NCBI RefSeq assembly: GCF_010548375.1
Contig: NZ_JAAGLY010000027.1
Span: 43,581 to 107,580 of the forward strand
Length of the DNA stretch: 64,000 nucleotides
Source: Streptomyces sp. SID13726
Lineage (GTDB): Bacteria; Actinomycetota; Actinomycetes; Streptomycetales; Streptomycetaceae
Direction: 5' to 3'
Positions 8,475 through 19,887 of the stretch are shown here, piece after piece (positions within the stretch are counted from its first letter, which is position 1; each line of letters starts with the position of its first letter). The notes below the pieces were generated by a model that worked only from the letters and a program-made list of their open reading frames with translations, was not told where the DNA came from and made no database searches. Made by a program: the position numbers and the translations under genes.

Positions 8475-9341
8475 ATGACCACACACGCGAACGAACTCGC
8501 GGTGGACGTTCGAGGGCTGCGCAAGCAGTACGGGGACGTGACCGCGGTCGACGGAATCGATCTCGGAATCCGCCGGGGCGAGGTCTTCGGCCTGCTCGGG
8601 CCCAATGGCGCGGGCAAGAGCACCACCGTGGAGATCCTCCAGGGCAACCGCGACCGGGACGCGGGCGAGGTGTCCGTGCTCGGTTCGGACCCGGCGAAGG
8701 GCACGCGCGCGTGGCGATCCCGTGTAGGGATCGTCTGGCAGGACGAATCCGCGCCCGCGGAGTTGACGGTCGCGGAGACCGTACGTCATTTCGCCCGCTA
8801 CTACCCGAGGCCGCGGGACCCGGAGGAGGTCATCGGCCTGGTGGGTCTCCGGGCCAAGAAGGACAGCCGGATCAAGGCGCTCTCGGGCGGTCAGCGACGG
8901 CGTCTGGACGTGGCGCTAGGGGTGATCGGCGGCCCCGAGCTGCTGCTCCTGGACGAGCCGACGACCGGTTTCGACCCGGCGGCCCGGCGCCAGTTCTGGG
9001 ACCTGATCCGCAAGCTGTCCGACGAGGGCACGACGATCCTGCTCACCACGCACTACCTGGAGGAGGCCGAGGCGCTGGCCGACCGGCTCGCCGTGATCTC
9101 CCGGGGCCGCGTCGTCGCCGAGGACGAGCCGGCCGCGCTGCGGGAGCGGTACGGCACGGGCGCCACCGTCGAGTGGACCGAGCCGGACGGCGCCCCGCGC
9201 GCGGAGCACACGGACACCCCGACCAGGACGGTCGCCGAGCTGATGCGCCGCTTCGACGGCGAGATCCCGGGGCTCCAGGTCACCCGCCCCACGCTGGAGG
9301 ACGTCTACCTCCGGCTCACCGGACAGGAGGACGCGCGATGA
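8475..9341 (+). CDS. ABC transporter ATP-binding protein (DrrA-like exporter)
   Basis: 288 residues; ATG at 8475 (MTTHANELAVDVRGL). Walker A GPNGAGKST, signature LSGGQRRRLDV, Walker B LLLLDEPTTGFDPAA and a switch histidine (TTHYLEEAEAL). The C-terminal extension (FDGEIPGLQVTRPTLEDVYL) is typical of DrrA/CcmA-type exporter ATPases. The stop overlaps the permease start by 4 bp (ATGA). Together with the permease it forms an export pump of unknown substrate, located with its own sensor kinase and regulator, so it is probably induced by the compound it exports or by membrane stress. Confidence 0.95.
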   Translation: MTTHANELAVDVRGLRKQYGDVTAVDGIDLGIRRGEVFGLLGPNGAGKSTTVEILQGNRDRDAGEVSVLGSDPAKGTRAWRSRVGIVWQDESAPAELTVAETVRHFARYYPRPRDPEEVIGLVGLRAKKDSRIKALSGGQRRRLDVALGVIGGPELLLLDEPTTGFDPAARRQFWDLIRKLSDEGTTILLTTHYLEEAEALADRLAVISRGRVVAEDEPAALRERYGTGATVEWTEPDGAPRAEHTDTPTRTVAELMRRFDGEIPGLQVTRPTLEDVYLRLTGQEDAR

Positions 9342-10183
9342 CGACGACCGCGGTACGGACCCGGACCGGCGCCCGCGCCGAGCGGCTGCCCGGTGCCTGG
9401 GGGCTCGGCCTGCGGCGGGGCGCCCTGGAGATCCGGCAGTTCTTCCGGCAGCGCGACCAGGTGGTGTTCACCTTCGCCTTCCCGGTGGTCTTCCTGTTCC
9501 TGTTCGCGTCGATCTTCAGGGACGACGTGGAGGGGGCCGGCATCAAGGCCTCGCAGCTGTACGTCCCGGCGATGATGGCCGCCGGCATCATGTCGACGAG
9601 CTTCCAGTCGCTCGGCATCTCGATCGCCATCGAGCGGGACGAGAAGGTGCTGCGCCGGCTGCGCGGCACGCCGATGCCGCCGGCGTCGTACTTTCTCGGG
9701 AAGATCTGGCTGGTTCTGGTCACCGGGCTCATGGAGACGGCGATCTTGCTGCTCGTCGGGACGACCCTGTACGACGTCGACCTGCCGTCGGAGCCCGGCA
9801 AGTGGTTCGCCTTCGCCTGGATCTTCGTGCTCGGTCTGACGGCGTGCGCGCTGCTCGGCATCGCGATCAGCTCGGTGCCCAAGTCCAGCAAGAGCGCGAG
9901 TTCCGTGGTCGTCCTGCCGTTCCTGGTCCTGCAGTTCATCTCCGGGGTGTACATCGCGATCGACACCATCCCGGGCTGGATGCTGAACATCGGCGCGCTG
10001 TTCCCGCTGAAGTGGATGTGCCAGGGGCTGCGCGGGGTGTTCCTGCCGGACTCGGCGCGGGTCCTGGAGCAGGCGGGCGACTGGGAGTTCGGGCGTATCG
10101 CCCTGGTGCTGGGGGCGTGGTGCGTCGGAGGATTGCTGCTGTGTCTGCTGACCTTCCGGTGGAAGAACCGGCGCGACGGATGA
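9338..10183 (+). CDS. ABC transporter permease (ABC-2 type)
   Basis: 281 residues; ATG at 9338 within the ATGA overlap. It has a polar N-terminus, then six hydrophobic segments: FTFAFPVVFLFLF, a segment around YVPAMMAAGIMSTSFQSL, LVLVTGLMETAILLLV, FAWIFVLGLTACALLGI, VVVLPFLVLQFISGVYIAI and VLGAWCVGGLLLCLL. The conserved ABC-2 stretch IERDEKVLRRLRGTPMPP follows TM2. It forms the membrane half of the exporter with the ATPase upstream. Its stop overlaps the kinase start by 4 bp. Confidence 0.92.
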   Translation: MTTTAVRTRTGARAERLPGAWGLGLRRGALEIRQFFRQRDQVVFTFAFPVVFLFLFASIFRDDVEGAGIKASQLYVPAMMAAGIMSTSFQSLGISIAIERDEKVLRRLRGTPMPPASYFLGKIWLVLVTGLMETAILLLVGTTLYDVDLPSEPGKWFAFAWIFVLGLTACALLGIAISSVPKSSKSASSVVVLPFLVLQFISGVYIAIDTIPGWMLNIGALFPLKWMCQGLRGVFLPDSARVLEQAGDWEFGRIALVLGAWCVGGLLLCLLTFRWKNRRDG

Positions 10184-11382
10184 GCGGTCCGGCCAACGCG
10201 GGCGGCGCCTACACCTGGGACCGCTCGTTCCGGATCTGGGACACCTACTTCGCGCTGATCTGGCTGGTCACCCTGGCGTTCGTGCTCGGCACGGGCCGGC
10301 CGGGGTGGCCGGTCCGGGTCACCGCGGCGGCGCTGCTGGTGCCGCTGATCCCGCTGTTCGTGTGGGTGGGACGTCCGCTGCTGAAGGGCGATCCGCCGCC
10401 CGAGCGCCGGTCCCTCGGCTATCTCGGCACCGTGACCGCCCTGTTCCTGCCGTCGGCGATCCTGGTCGGCGAGACCCGGCTGATGGCCTTCGCGCTCGTG
10501 CCCCAGTGCTTCATGACCCTGCGGATGCGCTGGGCGATCACCACGGTGGCGGTGATCAACCTGGCGCCGGTCGTGGGCTGGGCGCTGCTGTGGCGGCCGG
10601 GCGACCAGGACGTCTTCTTCAACGGCATGTTCGCCGTCGTCACCCTCGTCTTCTCGGTGGCCTTGGGCACCTGGGTGGTCCGGATCATCGAACAGAGCCA
10701 GGAGCGGGCCGCGTTGATCGCGGAGCTGGACGCGAGCCGGCACGAGGTGTGGCGGCTGTCGGCGGCGCACGGGGCGCTGGCGGAGCGGGAGCGGATGGCC
10801 CGGGAGATCCACGACACCCTCGCGCAGGGCTTCACCAGTCTGCTGATGCTGGTCCAGGCCGTCGAGGCCGAGCTGGACCACGATCTGCCGCAGGCCCGCC
10901 GTCATCTGGCCCTGATGGACGAGACGGCCCGCCTGAACCTCGCCGAGGCACGGGCCCTGGTCGCCGACGGCACGCCCGCCGACCTGGACGGTGCGACGCT
11001 GCCGGACGCGCTGCGCCGGCTGGCGGCCCGGCAGTCCGCGTCGCTGGAGGTGACCGGCTCGGTACGGCCGCTGCCCGCCGGGCCGGAGGTGGCGGCACTG
11101 CGCGCCTGCCAGGAGGCACTGTCCAACTGCCGTAAGCACGCCGGGAGTTCGGCGACCGTGCACATCGCCCTCGCGTACTCCGACCAGGCCCTCACGCTGT
11201 CCGTGCAGGACGACGGCTGCGGCTTCGACCCGGAGGCCGTGCGCGGCGGCTACGGTCTGCCGGGGCTGCGGGCCCGCGTCACCGAGGGCGGCGGGACGGC
11301 CGAGGTCGGCAGCGTGCCGGGCGAGGGCACGACGATCACCCTACGGCTGCCCGTCCCACCCCCGAGGAGCTGCCCACCATGA
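10180..11382 (+). CDS. Two-component sensor histidine kinase (NarL/DesK-type, HisKA_3)
   Basis: 400 residues; ATG at 10180 in an ATGA overlap. The N-terminal half has six hydrophobic helices (to about residue 175) with very short loops, so it likely senses within the membrane. A coiled-coil linker leads to the dimerisation domain with the phosphorylated His in REIHDTLAQGFTSLL. The HATPase domain has the N box EALSNCRKHAG and the G boxes DDGCGFD and GGYGLPGLRARV. The intramembrane sensor plus cotranscribed ABC-2 exporter recalls DesKR- and antimicrobial-response systems. Confidence 0.95.
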   Translation: MSGPANAGGAYTWDRSFRIWDTYFALIWLVTLAFVLGTGRPGWPVRVTAAALLVPLIPLFVWVGRPLLKGDPPPERRSLGYLGTVTALFLPSAILVGETRLMAFALVPQCFMTLRMRWAITTVAVINLAPVVGWALLWRPGDQDVFFNGMFAVVTLVFSVALGTWVVRIIEQSQERAALIAELDASRHEVWRLSAAHGALAERERMAREIHDTLAQGFTSLLMLVQAVEAELDHDLPQARRHLALMDETARLNLAEARALVADGTPADLDGATLPDALRRLAARQSASLEVTGSVRPLPAGPEVAALRACQEALSNCRKHAGSSATVHIALAYSDQALTLSVQDDGCGFDPEAVRGGYGLPGLRARVTEGGGTAEVGSVPGEGTTITLRLPVPPPRSCPP

Positions 11383-12005
11383 TCCGGATCATCCTTGCCG
11401 ACGACCATCCCGTCGTACGCGAGGGCCTGCGGGCGATGCTGAGCGCCGAGCCCGATCTCGACGTGGTCGCCGACGCGTCGAACGGCCCGCGGGCCGAGGC
11501 CCTGGCGGCCGAACTCCGGCCGGACATCGTGCTGATGGACCTGCGGATGCCGGGTGGCGGGGGCGTGGAGTCGATCGTGCGGATGTCGGAGGCCGGCCTG
11601 CCCTGCCGGGTGATCGTCCTGACGACGTACGAGACGGACCGGGACATCCTGCGGGCCGTGGAGGCGGGGGCGGCGGGCTATCTCCTGAAGGACCTGCCCC
11701 GCGGCCAGCTGGCGGAGGCGATACGCCGGGCGGCGCGCGGTGAGACGGTGCTGGCCCCGTCGGTCGCGGCACGCCTGGTCGACCAGCTGCGCGTCAAGCC
11801 GGAGCGGCCCCGTCTGTCGTCCCGCGAGACGGCGGTGCTCCGGCTGGTGGCCGAGGGCTGCACCAACGCGGAGATCGGACGTCGGCTCTTCATCGGGGAG
11901 TCGACGGTCAAGACCCACTTGCTACGCATCTTCGGGAAACTCGACGTCGATGACCGAACCGCCGCGGTGACCCACGCCATGCGGCACGGCCTGCTCGACC
12001 CCTGA
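11379..12005 (+). CDS. NarL/FixJ-family response regulator
   Basis: 208 residues; ATG at 11379 (ATGA overlap with the kinase). Receiver domain: acidic pair DD near residue 8 (ILADDHPVVREGL), phosphoacceptor Asp in VLMDLRMPGG, the switch Thr in VLTTYETD, and Lys in YLLKDLPRG. LuxR-type helix-turn-helix at the C-terminus: SSRETAVLRLVAEGCTNAEI then ESTVKTHLLRIFGKL. It is the cognate partner of the kinase and probably controls the four-gene operon. A decayed copy of the HTH end lies directly downstream. Confidence 0.96.
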   Translation: MIRIILADDHPVVREGLRAMLSAEPDLDVVADASNGPRAEALAAELRPDIVLMDLRMPGGGGVESIVRMSEAGLPCRVIVLTTYETDRDILRAVEAGAAGYLLKDLPRGQLAEAIRRAARGETVLAPSVAARLVDQLRVKPERPRLSSRETAVLRLVAEGCTNAEIGRRLFIGESTVKTHLLRIFGKLDVDDRTAAVTHAMRHGLLDP

Positions 12006-12030
12006 CCGAACCCGCCGCATGTCGAGACAG

Positions 12031-12144
12031 CATCGGGGAGTCGACGGTGAATACCCATCTCCCGCGGTTCTTCGCCGAGTTGAGCGTGGCCGACCGCACG
12101 GCAGCCGTCACCAGCGCCATGCGGTACGACCTCCTGGACCGACC
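12031..12144 (+). pseudogene. Remnant of a second LuxR-type HTH end (decayed copy of the response regulator)
   Basis: In one frame this reads IGESTVNTHLPRFFAELSVA and DRTAAVTSAMRYDLLD, closely matching IGESTVKTHLLRIFGKLDVD and DRTAAVTHAMRHGLLDP at the end of the gene just upstream. The first 18 bp (12031-12048) are identical to 11891-11908, at a 140-bp shift. No receiver domain, start codon or stop belongs to it, and the frame runs on into the antisense of hisS. It is the leftover of a tandem duplication or of a lost paralogous regulator. Confidence 0.8.
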
Positions 12145-13407
12145 TCAGCCCAGCCTCGACTCCAGCTCCGCCACGATCTCGTTGACCCCGATCGCCGTCT
12201 GCTCCCCGGACTCCATGTCCTTCAGCTGTACGACGCCCTCGGCGAGGTCGCGTTCACCGGCCACGACGGTGTAGCGCGCTCCGCTGCGGTTGGCGTTCTT
12301 CATGGCGCCCTTGAGGCCCTTGGCGCCGTAGGAGAAGTCCGCCGCGATGCCGACCTTGCGCAGTTCGGTGACCTTGGCGAACAGGATCCGGCGGGCCTCC
12401 TCGCCCAGCGGCACCGCGAACACGCTGGTGGTGGAGGGGAGTTCGAGCTCGACTCCCTCCGCCTCCAGCGCGAGGACCGTGCGGTCGACGCCGAGGGCCC
12501 AGCCCACGGACGGGAGGGCGGGGCCGCCGATCATCTCCGACAGGCCGTCGTAGCGGCCGCCGCCGCCCACCGCGGACTGGGAGCCCAGACCGTCGTGGAC
12601 GAACTCGAAGGTCGTACGGGTGTAGTAGTCGAGGCCGCGCACCAGCTTGGGGTCGTCCTCGAAGGCCACGCCCGCCGCGGTGATCAGCTCACGGACCTCC
12701 TCGTGGTACGCCTTGCAGGCGTCGCAGAGGTAGTCGCGCAGCAGCGGGGCGTCGGCGAGCTGCTTCTGGACGTCCGGGCGCTTGTCGTCGAGGACGCGCA
12801 GCGGGTTGATGTCCGCGCGGCGCAGGGTCTCCTCGTCGAGGTCGAGGCCGCGCAGGAAGGTCTGGAGCGCCTCCCGGTACACCGGACGGCACTCCTTGTC
12901 GCCCAGGCTGTTGAGCAGGATCCGGAAGTTCCTGAGGCCCAGCGAGCGGTACGCCTGGTCGGCCAGGATGATCAGCTCGGCGTCCAGCGCCGGGTCCTCC
13001 GCACCGATCGCCTCGGCGCCGACCTGCGAGAAGTGGCGGTAACGGCCCTTCTGGGGGCGCTCGTAACGGTAGTACGAGCCGGAGTACCAGAGCTTGACGG
13101 GGAGGTTGCCCAGCTTGTGCAGGTTGGCCTCCAGCGCGGCGCGCAGGACGGAGGCCGTGCCCTCGGGGCGCAGGGCGAGCTTGTCGCCGCCCTTGGTCTC
13201 GAAGGCGTACATCTCCTTGGTCACGATGTCGGTCGACTCGCCGACACCGCGCGCGAACAGCTCGACGCTCTCGAAGCCGGGCGTCTCGATGTAGCCGTAG
13301 CCGGAGTTGCGCAGCGGCGCGGCGATCGCCTCACGGACGGCCAGGTACGTGGCACTGTCCGGCGGGATCAGGTCGTACGTGCCCTTGGGGGCCTGAAAGG
13401 TGCTCAC
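12145..13407 (-). CDS. hisS: Histidyl-tRNA synthetase
   Basis: 420 residues from a GTG at 13407 (MSTFQAPKGTYDLIPPDS). Class II motifs: motif 2 around GSYYRYERPQKGRYRHFSQ, the histidine-specific signature LVRGLDYYTRTTFEF, and the motif 3 region ALPSVGWALGVDRTVLALE. The C-terminal anticodon-binding domain includes YTVVAGERDLAEGVVQLKDM. Length matches the family. It lies 11 bp after the MBL-fold gene on the same strand and is probably cotranscribed. Confidence 0.97.
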   Translation of the reverse strand: MSTFQAPKGTYDLIPPDSATYLAVREAIAAPLRNSGYGYIETPGFESVELFARGVGESTDIVTKEMYAFETKGGDKLALRPEGTASVLRAALEANLHKLGNLPVKLWYSGSYYRYERPQKGRYRHFSQVGAEAIGAEDPALDAELIILADQAYRSLGLRNFRILLNSLGDKECRPVYREALQTFLRGLDLDEETLRRADINPLRVLDDKRPDVQKQLADAPLLRDYLCDACKAYHEEVRELITAAGVAFEDDPKLVRGLDYYTRTTFEFVHDGLGSQSAVGGGGRYDGLSEMIGGPALPSVGWALGVDRTVLALEAEGVELELPSTTSVFAVPLGEEARRILFAKVTELRKVGIAADFSYGAKGLKGAMKNANRSGARYTVVAGERDLAEGVVQLKDMESGEQTAIGVNEIVAELESRLG

Positions 13408-13418
13408 GAAGTCTCTCG

Positions 13419-14132
13419 TCACATTCCTCGTCGGGGAGGGGTCTGCGAACCCGCTCCCTGGCCTGCGGCCACCTCCCGCAGATACGGGTTGGTGGCGCGC
13501 TCCTGGCCGATGGTCGTCTGGGGGCCGTGGCCGGACAGCACCACGGTCGAGTCGTCGAGCGGCAGGCACACGCGGGCCAGCGAGTCGAGCATCTCGGCCA
13601 TGTCACCGCCGGGCAGGTCGGTGCGTCCGATGGAGCCGGCGAAGAGCAGATCCCCGGAGAAGAAGACCGACGGGATGTCGGCCTGCTCCGGCATCCGGAA
13701 GGTCACCGACCCCTTGGTATGGCCCGGCGCGTGCGCGACGGACAGCTCCAGGCCCGCCAGCTCCAGCTTGGTGCCGTCGGTCAGCACCCTGACGTCGTCC
13801 GGCTCGCCCACGGTGATCTCGCCCATCAGCGGCATGCCGATCGAGCGGCCGAGACCCATCGACGGGTCGCTCATCATGTACCGGTCCTCGGGGTGGATCC
13901 AGGCCGGCACGTCGTGCGCGCCGCAGACCGGGACGACCGAGGCCACATGGTCGATGTGGCCGTGGGTGAGGACGACGGCGACGGGCTTGAGCCGATGCTT
14001 CCTGAGCGCTTCCTCGACGCCTTCGGCGGCCTGGTGGCCGGGGTCGATGATCACGCACTCCTCACCGGCGGCGGGGGCGACGAGATAACAGTTCGTCCCC
14101 CAGGCCCCGGCGGGGAACCCGGCAATGAGCAC
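13419..14132 (-). CDS. MBL-fold metallo-hydrolase (glyoxalase II-like)
   Basis: 237 residues from a GTG at 14132 (VLIAGFPAGAWGTNCYLV). Binuclear zinc site: THGHIDH (HxHxDH), the later His in HAPGHTKGS, the bridging Asp in FFSGDLLFAGSIGR, and the final His in SGHGPQTT. It belongs to the hydroxyacylglutathione-hydrolase-like branch; in a mycothiol organism the true substrate is uncertain. The gene is coupled to hisS downstream and divergent from the cyclophilin gene. The longer frame upstream of the GTG is arginine-rich and probably not translated. Confidence 0.9.
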   Translation of the reverse strand: MLIAGFPAGAWGTNCYLVAPAAGEECVIIDPGHQAAEGVEEALRKHRLKPVAVVLTHGHIDHVASVVPVCGAHDVPAWIHPEDRYMMSDPSMGLGRSIGMPLMGEITVGEPDDVRVLTDGTKLELAGLELSVAHAPGHTKGSVTFRMPEQADIPSVFFSGDLLFAGSIGRTDLPGGDMAEMLDSLARVCLPLDDSTVVLSGHGPQTTIGQERATNPYLREVAAGQGAGSQTPPRRGM

Positions 14133-14312
14133 GATCGTCCTCGTTTTGTGTCGGTACGGGCGGTCTTCCGGGCGGCTGCCCCAGTGGTCAGAGCCTACCG
14201 GCGCTGCCGATTCCTCAGCGAACCCATATACGGTACGGGGCACACGCAGGCGGTCGGCTCATAGGACGCATGCGTACCGGTCGGCGTACGAGACGCATGA
14301 GGAGAGAACCCC

Positions 14313-15131
14313 GTGGTCACCCAGGAACAGCGGAAGCGGCAGCTCGCGCGGGAGAAGTTCTTGCGGCAGCAGCAGCGGCGCACGGCCGCGCGTCGCAAGG
14401 CCCGTGTACGCAACTCTGTGATCGGGTCGGTGCTCGGCGTGATCCTGGTGGGCAGCCTGGCGCTCTACACGTCCGGGGTCATGAAGGACGACGACAAGGC
14501 GAGCGCCAGCGCGAAGACCAGCCCGAGCGCGGCGGCGACCAGCAAGGCGCCGGACCCGTGCGAGAAGGCCGCCGCCGGCAAGGTCAAGACGGAGACCTGG
14601 AAGAAGGAGCCGGCGATGACCATCGACAAGTCGGCGAAGTACACCTTCGAGCTGGCCACGACCTGCGGTGAGATCGACATCGCGCTGAAGACGTCGGCGG
14701 CCCCGCACACGGTGAACTCGTTCGACTTCCTGGCGGGCAAGGGCTTCTTCGACCACACGAAGTGCCACCGGCTGGTCACCAACGGCATCTACGTCCTTCA
14801 ATGCGGCGACCCCACGGGCTCCGGCAGCGGCGGACCGGGCTACACCATCCCGGACGAGAACCTCAAGGACAAGAGCCTCAAGAGCAACGTCTACCCGGCG
14901 GGCACCGTCGCGATGGCGAACACCGGGCAGGCGCACACCGGCGGCAGCCAGTTCTTCCTCGTCTACCAGGACAGCCAGCTGCCGCCGAGCTACACCCCCT
15001 TCGGCACCATCTCGGAATCCGGTATGAAGGTGCTGAAGAAGATCGCCGCGGCCGGTGAGAGCACCGGAGCGGGCGACGGCGCACCGAACGCGACCGTCGT
15101 GATCAACAAGGCGACCGTCACCAAATCCTGA
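14313..15131 (+). CDS. Membrane-anchored cyclophilin-type peptidyl-prolyl isomerase
   Basis: 272 residues from a GTG at 14313, with GGAGAG upstream. A very basic N-terminus (QRKRQLAREKF, RTAARRKARVR) precedes one transmembrane helix (SVIGSVLGVILVGSLALYT), then a Ser/Ala-rich linker. The cyclophilin domain starts near residue 110 (FELATTCGEIDIAL) and shows FHRL-like CHRLVTNG, GTVAMANTGQAHTGGSQFF and YTPFGTI. It is likely an extracytoplasmic folding catalyst. The active-site Arg of classic cyclophilins (FHR) is kept as CHR. Confidence 0.93.
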   Translation: MVTQEQRKRQLAREKFLRQQQRRTAARRKARVRNSVIGSVLGVILVGSLALYTSGVMKDDDKASASAKTSPSAAATSKAPDPCEKAAAGKVKTETWKKEPAMTIDKSAKYTFELATTCGEIDIALKTSAAPHTVNSFDFLAGKGFFDHTKCHRLVTNGIYVLQCGDPTGSGSGGPGYTIPDENLKDKSLKSNVYPAGTVAMANTGQAHTGGSQFFLVYQDSQLPPSYTPFGTISESGMKVLKKIAAAGESTGAGDGAPNATVVINKATVTKS

Positions 15132-15266
15132 CCGCCAACTGCGAAATTTCGGTCGCGCGGGATGCGGACAGGCAACCCGCCGGTCGCCTATGTTGGCCGT
15201 GACGAAACTGTGGACGATGCCCGGGGGCGCTGAAGCCTTCCGCAGGCATCATGTGGAGGAGGCGCT

Positions 15267-16496
15267 GTGAGCAGCGACCCGTGGGGCCGCGTCGACGAGA
15301 CGGGGACCGTGTACGTGCGTACGGCCGACGGCGAGCAGGTCGTCGGTTCCTGGCAGGCCGGCTCCCCCGAGGAAGCCCTGGCCTACTTCGAGCGCAAGTA
15401 CGAAGGCCTGGTTGTCGAGATCGGCCTCCTCGAGAAGCGTGTGAAGACCACCGACCTGTCCGCGAAGGACGCGCAGACCGCGATCGACCACATTCGCGAA
15501 CAGGTCGTCGCACATCACGCGGTCGGCGACCTGGACGCGCTCAAGGTGCGGCTCGACAAGCTCGTGGAGACGGTCGACAAGCGTCGCGAGGAGCGCAAGC
15601 AGCAGCGCGCGAAGCAGTCCGACGAGGCCCGGCACTCCAAGGAGGCGCTGGTCGTCGAGGCGGAGGAGCTGGCCCAGTCCGACCAGTGGCGGGCGGCCGG
15701 TGAGCGACTGCGCGCCCTGGTGGACACCTGGAAGGGTCTGCCGCGCCTGGACCGCAAGTCGGACGACGAGCTGTGGCACCGCTTCTCGCACGCCCGCTCG
15801 GCGTTCTCCAAGCGCCGCAAGGCACACTTCGCGTCGCTCGACGCGCAGCGCGAGGACGCCCGCAAGACCAAGGAGCGCCTGGTCGGCGAGGCCGAGGCGC
15901 TGTCCGGGTCGACGGACTGGGGTCCCACGGCCGCGCGCTACCGCGAGCTGATGGCCGAGTGGAAGGCCGCGGGCCGCGCCCAGCGCGAGCACGAGGACGA
16001 CCTGTGGAACCGCTTCCGCGGCGCCCAGGACGTGTTCTTCGCCGCCCGCAGCTCGGTCTTCGCCGAGCGGGACGCCGAGCAGTCCGAGAACCTCAAGCTC
16101 AAGGAGGAGTTGGCCGAGGAGGCCGAGAAGCTCCTGCCGATCGGCGACCTGAAGACGGCTCGCGCCGCCTTCCGCACGATCAACGAGCGCTGGGAGGCCA
16201 TCGGCCACGTCCCGCGGGACGCCCGGCCGAAGGTCGAGGGCCGGATGCACGCGGTCGAGCGCGCCCTTCAGGACGCCGAGGAGACCGAGTGGCGCCGGAC
16301 CAACCCGGAGGCACGCGCGCGTGCCGCGGGTCTGACCGGCCAGCTCCAGGCCGCCGTGGACAAGCTCCGCGGCCAGATCGACCAGGCGCGCTCCCAGGGC
16401 AACAACGCCAGGGCCGACAAGCTGGAGCGCGAGCTGGAGGGCCGCCAGGCGCTCCTGGACCAGGCTCTGAAGGGCCTGCACGAGTTCGGCGGCTGA
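15267..16496 (+). CDS. DUF349 domain-containing protein (three repeats)
   Basis: 409 residues from a GTG at 15267, preceded by GGAGG. The N-terminus is a small domain (VDETGTVYVRTADGEQVVGS). After it come three helical DUF349 repeats of about 75 residues, recognisable by LVDTWKGLPRLDRKSDDELW, LMAEWKAAGRAQREHEDDLW and TINERWEAIGHVPRDARPKV. The end is coiled coil. The molecular role is unclear; the family occurs widely next to relA in actinomycetes. It converges on relA across a strong shared terminator. Confidence 0.92.
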   Translation: MSSDPWGRVDETGTVYVRTADGEQVVGSWQAGSPEEALAYFERKYEGLVVEIGLLEKRVKTTDLSAKDAQTAIDHIREQVVAHHAVGDLDALKVRLDKLVETVDKRREERKQQRAKQSDEARHSKEALVVEAEELAQSDQWRAAGERLRALVDTWKGLPRLDRKSDDELWHRFSHARSAFSKRRKAHFASLDAQREDARKTKERLVGEAEALSGSTDWGPTAARYRELMAEWKAAGRAQREHEDDLWNRFRGAQDVFFAARSSVFAERDAEQSENLKLKEELAEEAEKLLPIGDLKTARAAFRTINERWEAIGHVPRDARPKVEGRMHAVERALQDAEETEWRRTNPEARARAAGLTGQLQAAVDKLRGQIDQARSQGNNARADKLERELEGRQALLDQALKGLHEFGG

Positions 16497-16511
16497 TCGG
16501 CACAGCCTCTG

Positions 16512-16561
16512 CTACGACGAGAAGGGCCCCGTACGTCGGTACGGGGCCCTTCTCGTCGTAG
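16512..16561. terminator. Bidirectional terminator, 23-bp perfect stem
   Basis: A perfect 23-bp inverted repeat (16512-16534 / 16539-16561) with a 4-nt GTCG loop lies between the convergent DUF349 gene and relA. It is one of the longest perfect stems in the window and serves both strands. Confidence 0.9.
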
Positions 16562-16588
16562 TCCTACGTCTTGAGGGCTGTACGGCCC

Positions 16589-19120
<2,532 letters not shown>

Positions 19121-19292
19121 GAGGACTCCTCGTGCGCGATCCGGGTCCCCAGGTCAGGCTCCGGAGACCCCATGGTAGCGATCCCGGGCCCGGGGATCGC
19201 CTCCAGCCTGATGTGAGGGACGTCTACCTCTGAAACAAGAGAGGCCGCCATGGGAATTCCGGGGGCGCCGGGCACCCGCTCCCCCATACGAA

Positions 19293-19324
19293 ACGGCCGT
19301 CCCCGGAAATCCGGGGACGGCCGT
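19293..19324. terminator. apt terminator hairpin
   Basis: A perfect 14-bp stem with an AAAT loop lies 24 bp after the apt stop and upstream of the relA TTG. It separates the secDF-apt transcript from relA, whose promoter should lie in 19121-19292. Confidence 0.8.
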
Positions 19325-19347
19325 CCTGTGAGCATCGGTGCTGTCGG

Positions 19348-19887
19348 TCAGACCACCAGCAGCGCTTCCAGCGGAGCCCCCGCAAGGGCCGGCTCCAGAC
19401 GGGCCCGCCCGTCCAGGAAACCCAGCTCCATCAGGACCGCGAGACCGGCGACCTCCGCGCCCGCGCGGCGGATCAGCTCGATGGACGCCTCGGCGGTACC
19501 CCCCGTGGCCAGCACGTCGTCGACGATGAGAACGCGGTCGGCGGCGGACAGGTCCTCCGGGTGGACCTCGATCTCCGCCGAGCCGTACTCCAGGTCGTAC
19601 GCCTGGCTGAGGGTCGCTCCGGGGAGCTTGCCCGCCTTGCGTACGGGGATGAAGCCGAGGCCCGCGCGGACGGCGACCGGGGCGCCCAGGATGAAGCCCC
19701 GGGCCTCCAGGCCGACGATCTTCGTGGCACCGGTGCTCGCGGCGACCGCCGCCAGCGCGTCGGTGAGCGCGGTGAAGGCCGCCGGGTCCGCCAGCAGCGG
19801 GGTGATGTCCTTGAACATCACGCCCGGCTCCGGATAGTCGGCCACATCGCGGATACGGCTGAGCAGCAGCTCCTGGACGTCCGTCAT
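19348..19887 (-). CDS. apt: Adenine phosphoribosyltransferase
   Basis: 179 residues from the ATG at 19887. Converts adenine and PRPP to AMP. The PRPP-binding motif is VLIVDDVLATGGTAEAS; the substrate loop region KLPGATLSQAYDLEYG and EARGFILGAPVA are typical. Its start overlaps the secF stop by 4 bp (ATGA), so translation is coupled to the Sec genes, the arrangement also seen in Mycobacterium. Length is normal. Confidence 0.96.
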   Translation of the reverse strand: MTDVQELLLSRIRDVADYPEPGVMFKDITPLLADPAAFTALTDALAAVAASTGATKIVGLEARGFILGAPVAVRAGLGFIPVRKAGKLPGATLSQAYDLEYGSAEIEVHPEDLSAADRVLIVDDVLATGGTAEASIELIRRAGAEVAGLAVLMELGFLDGRARLEPALAGAPLEALLVV

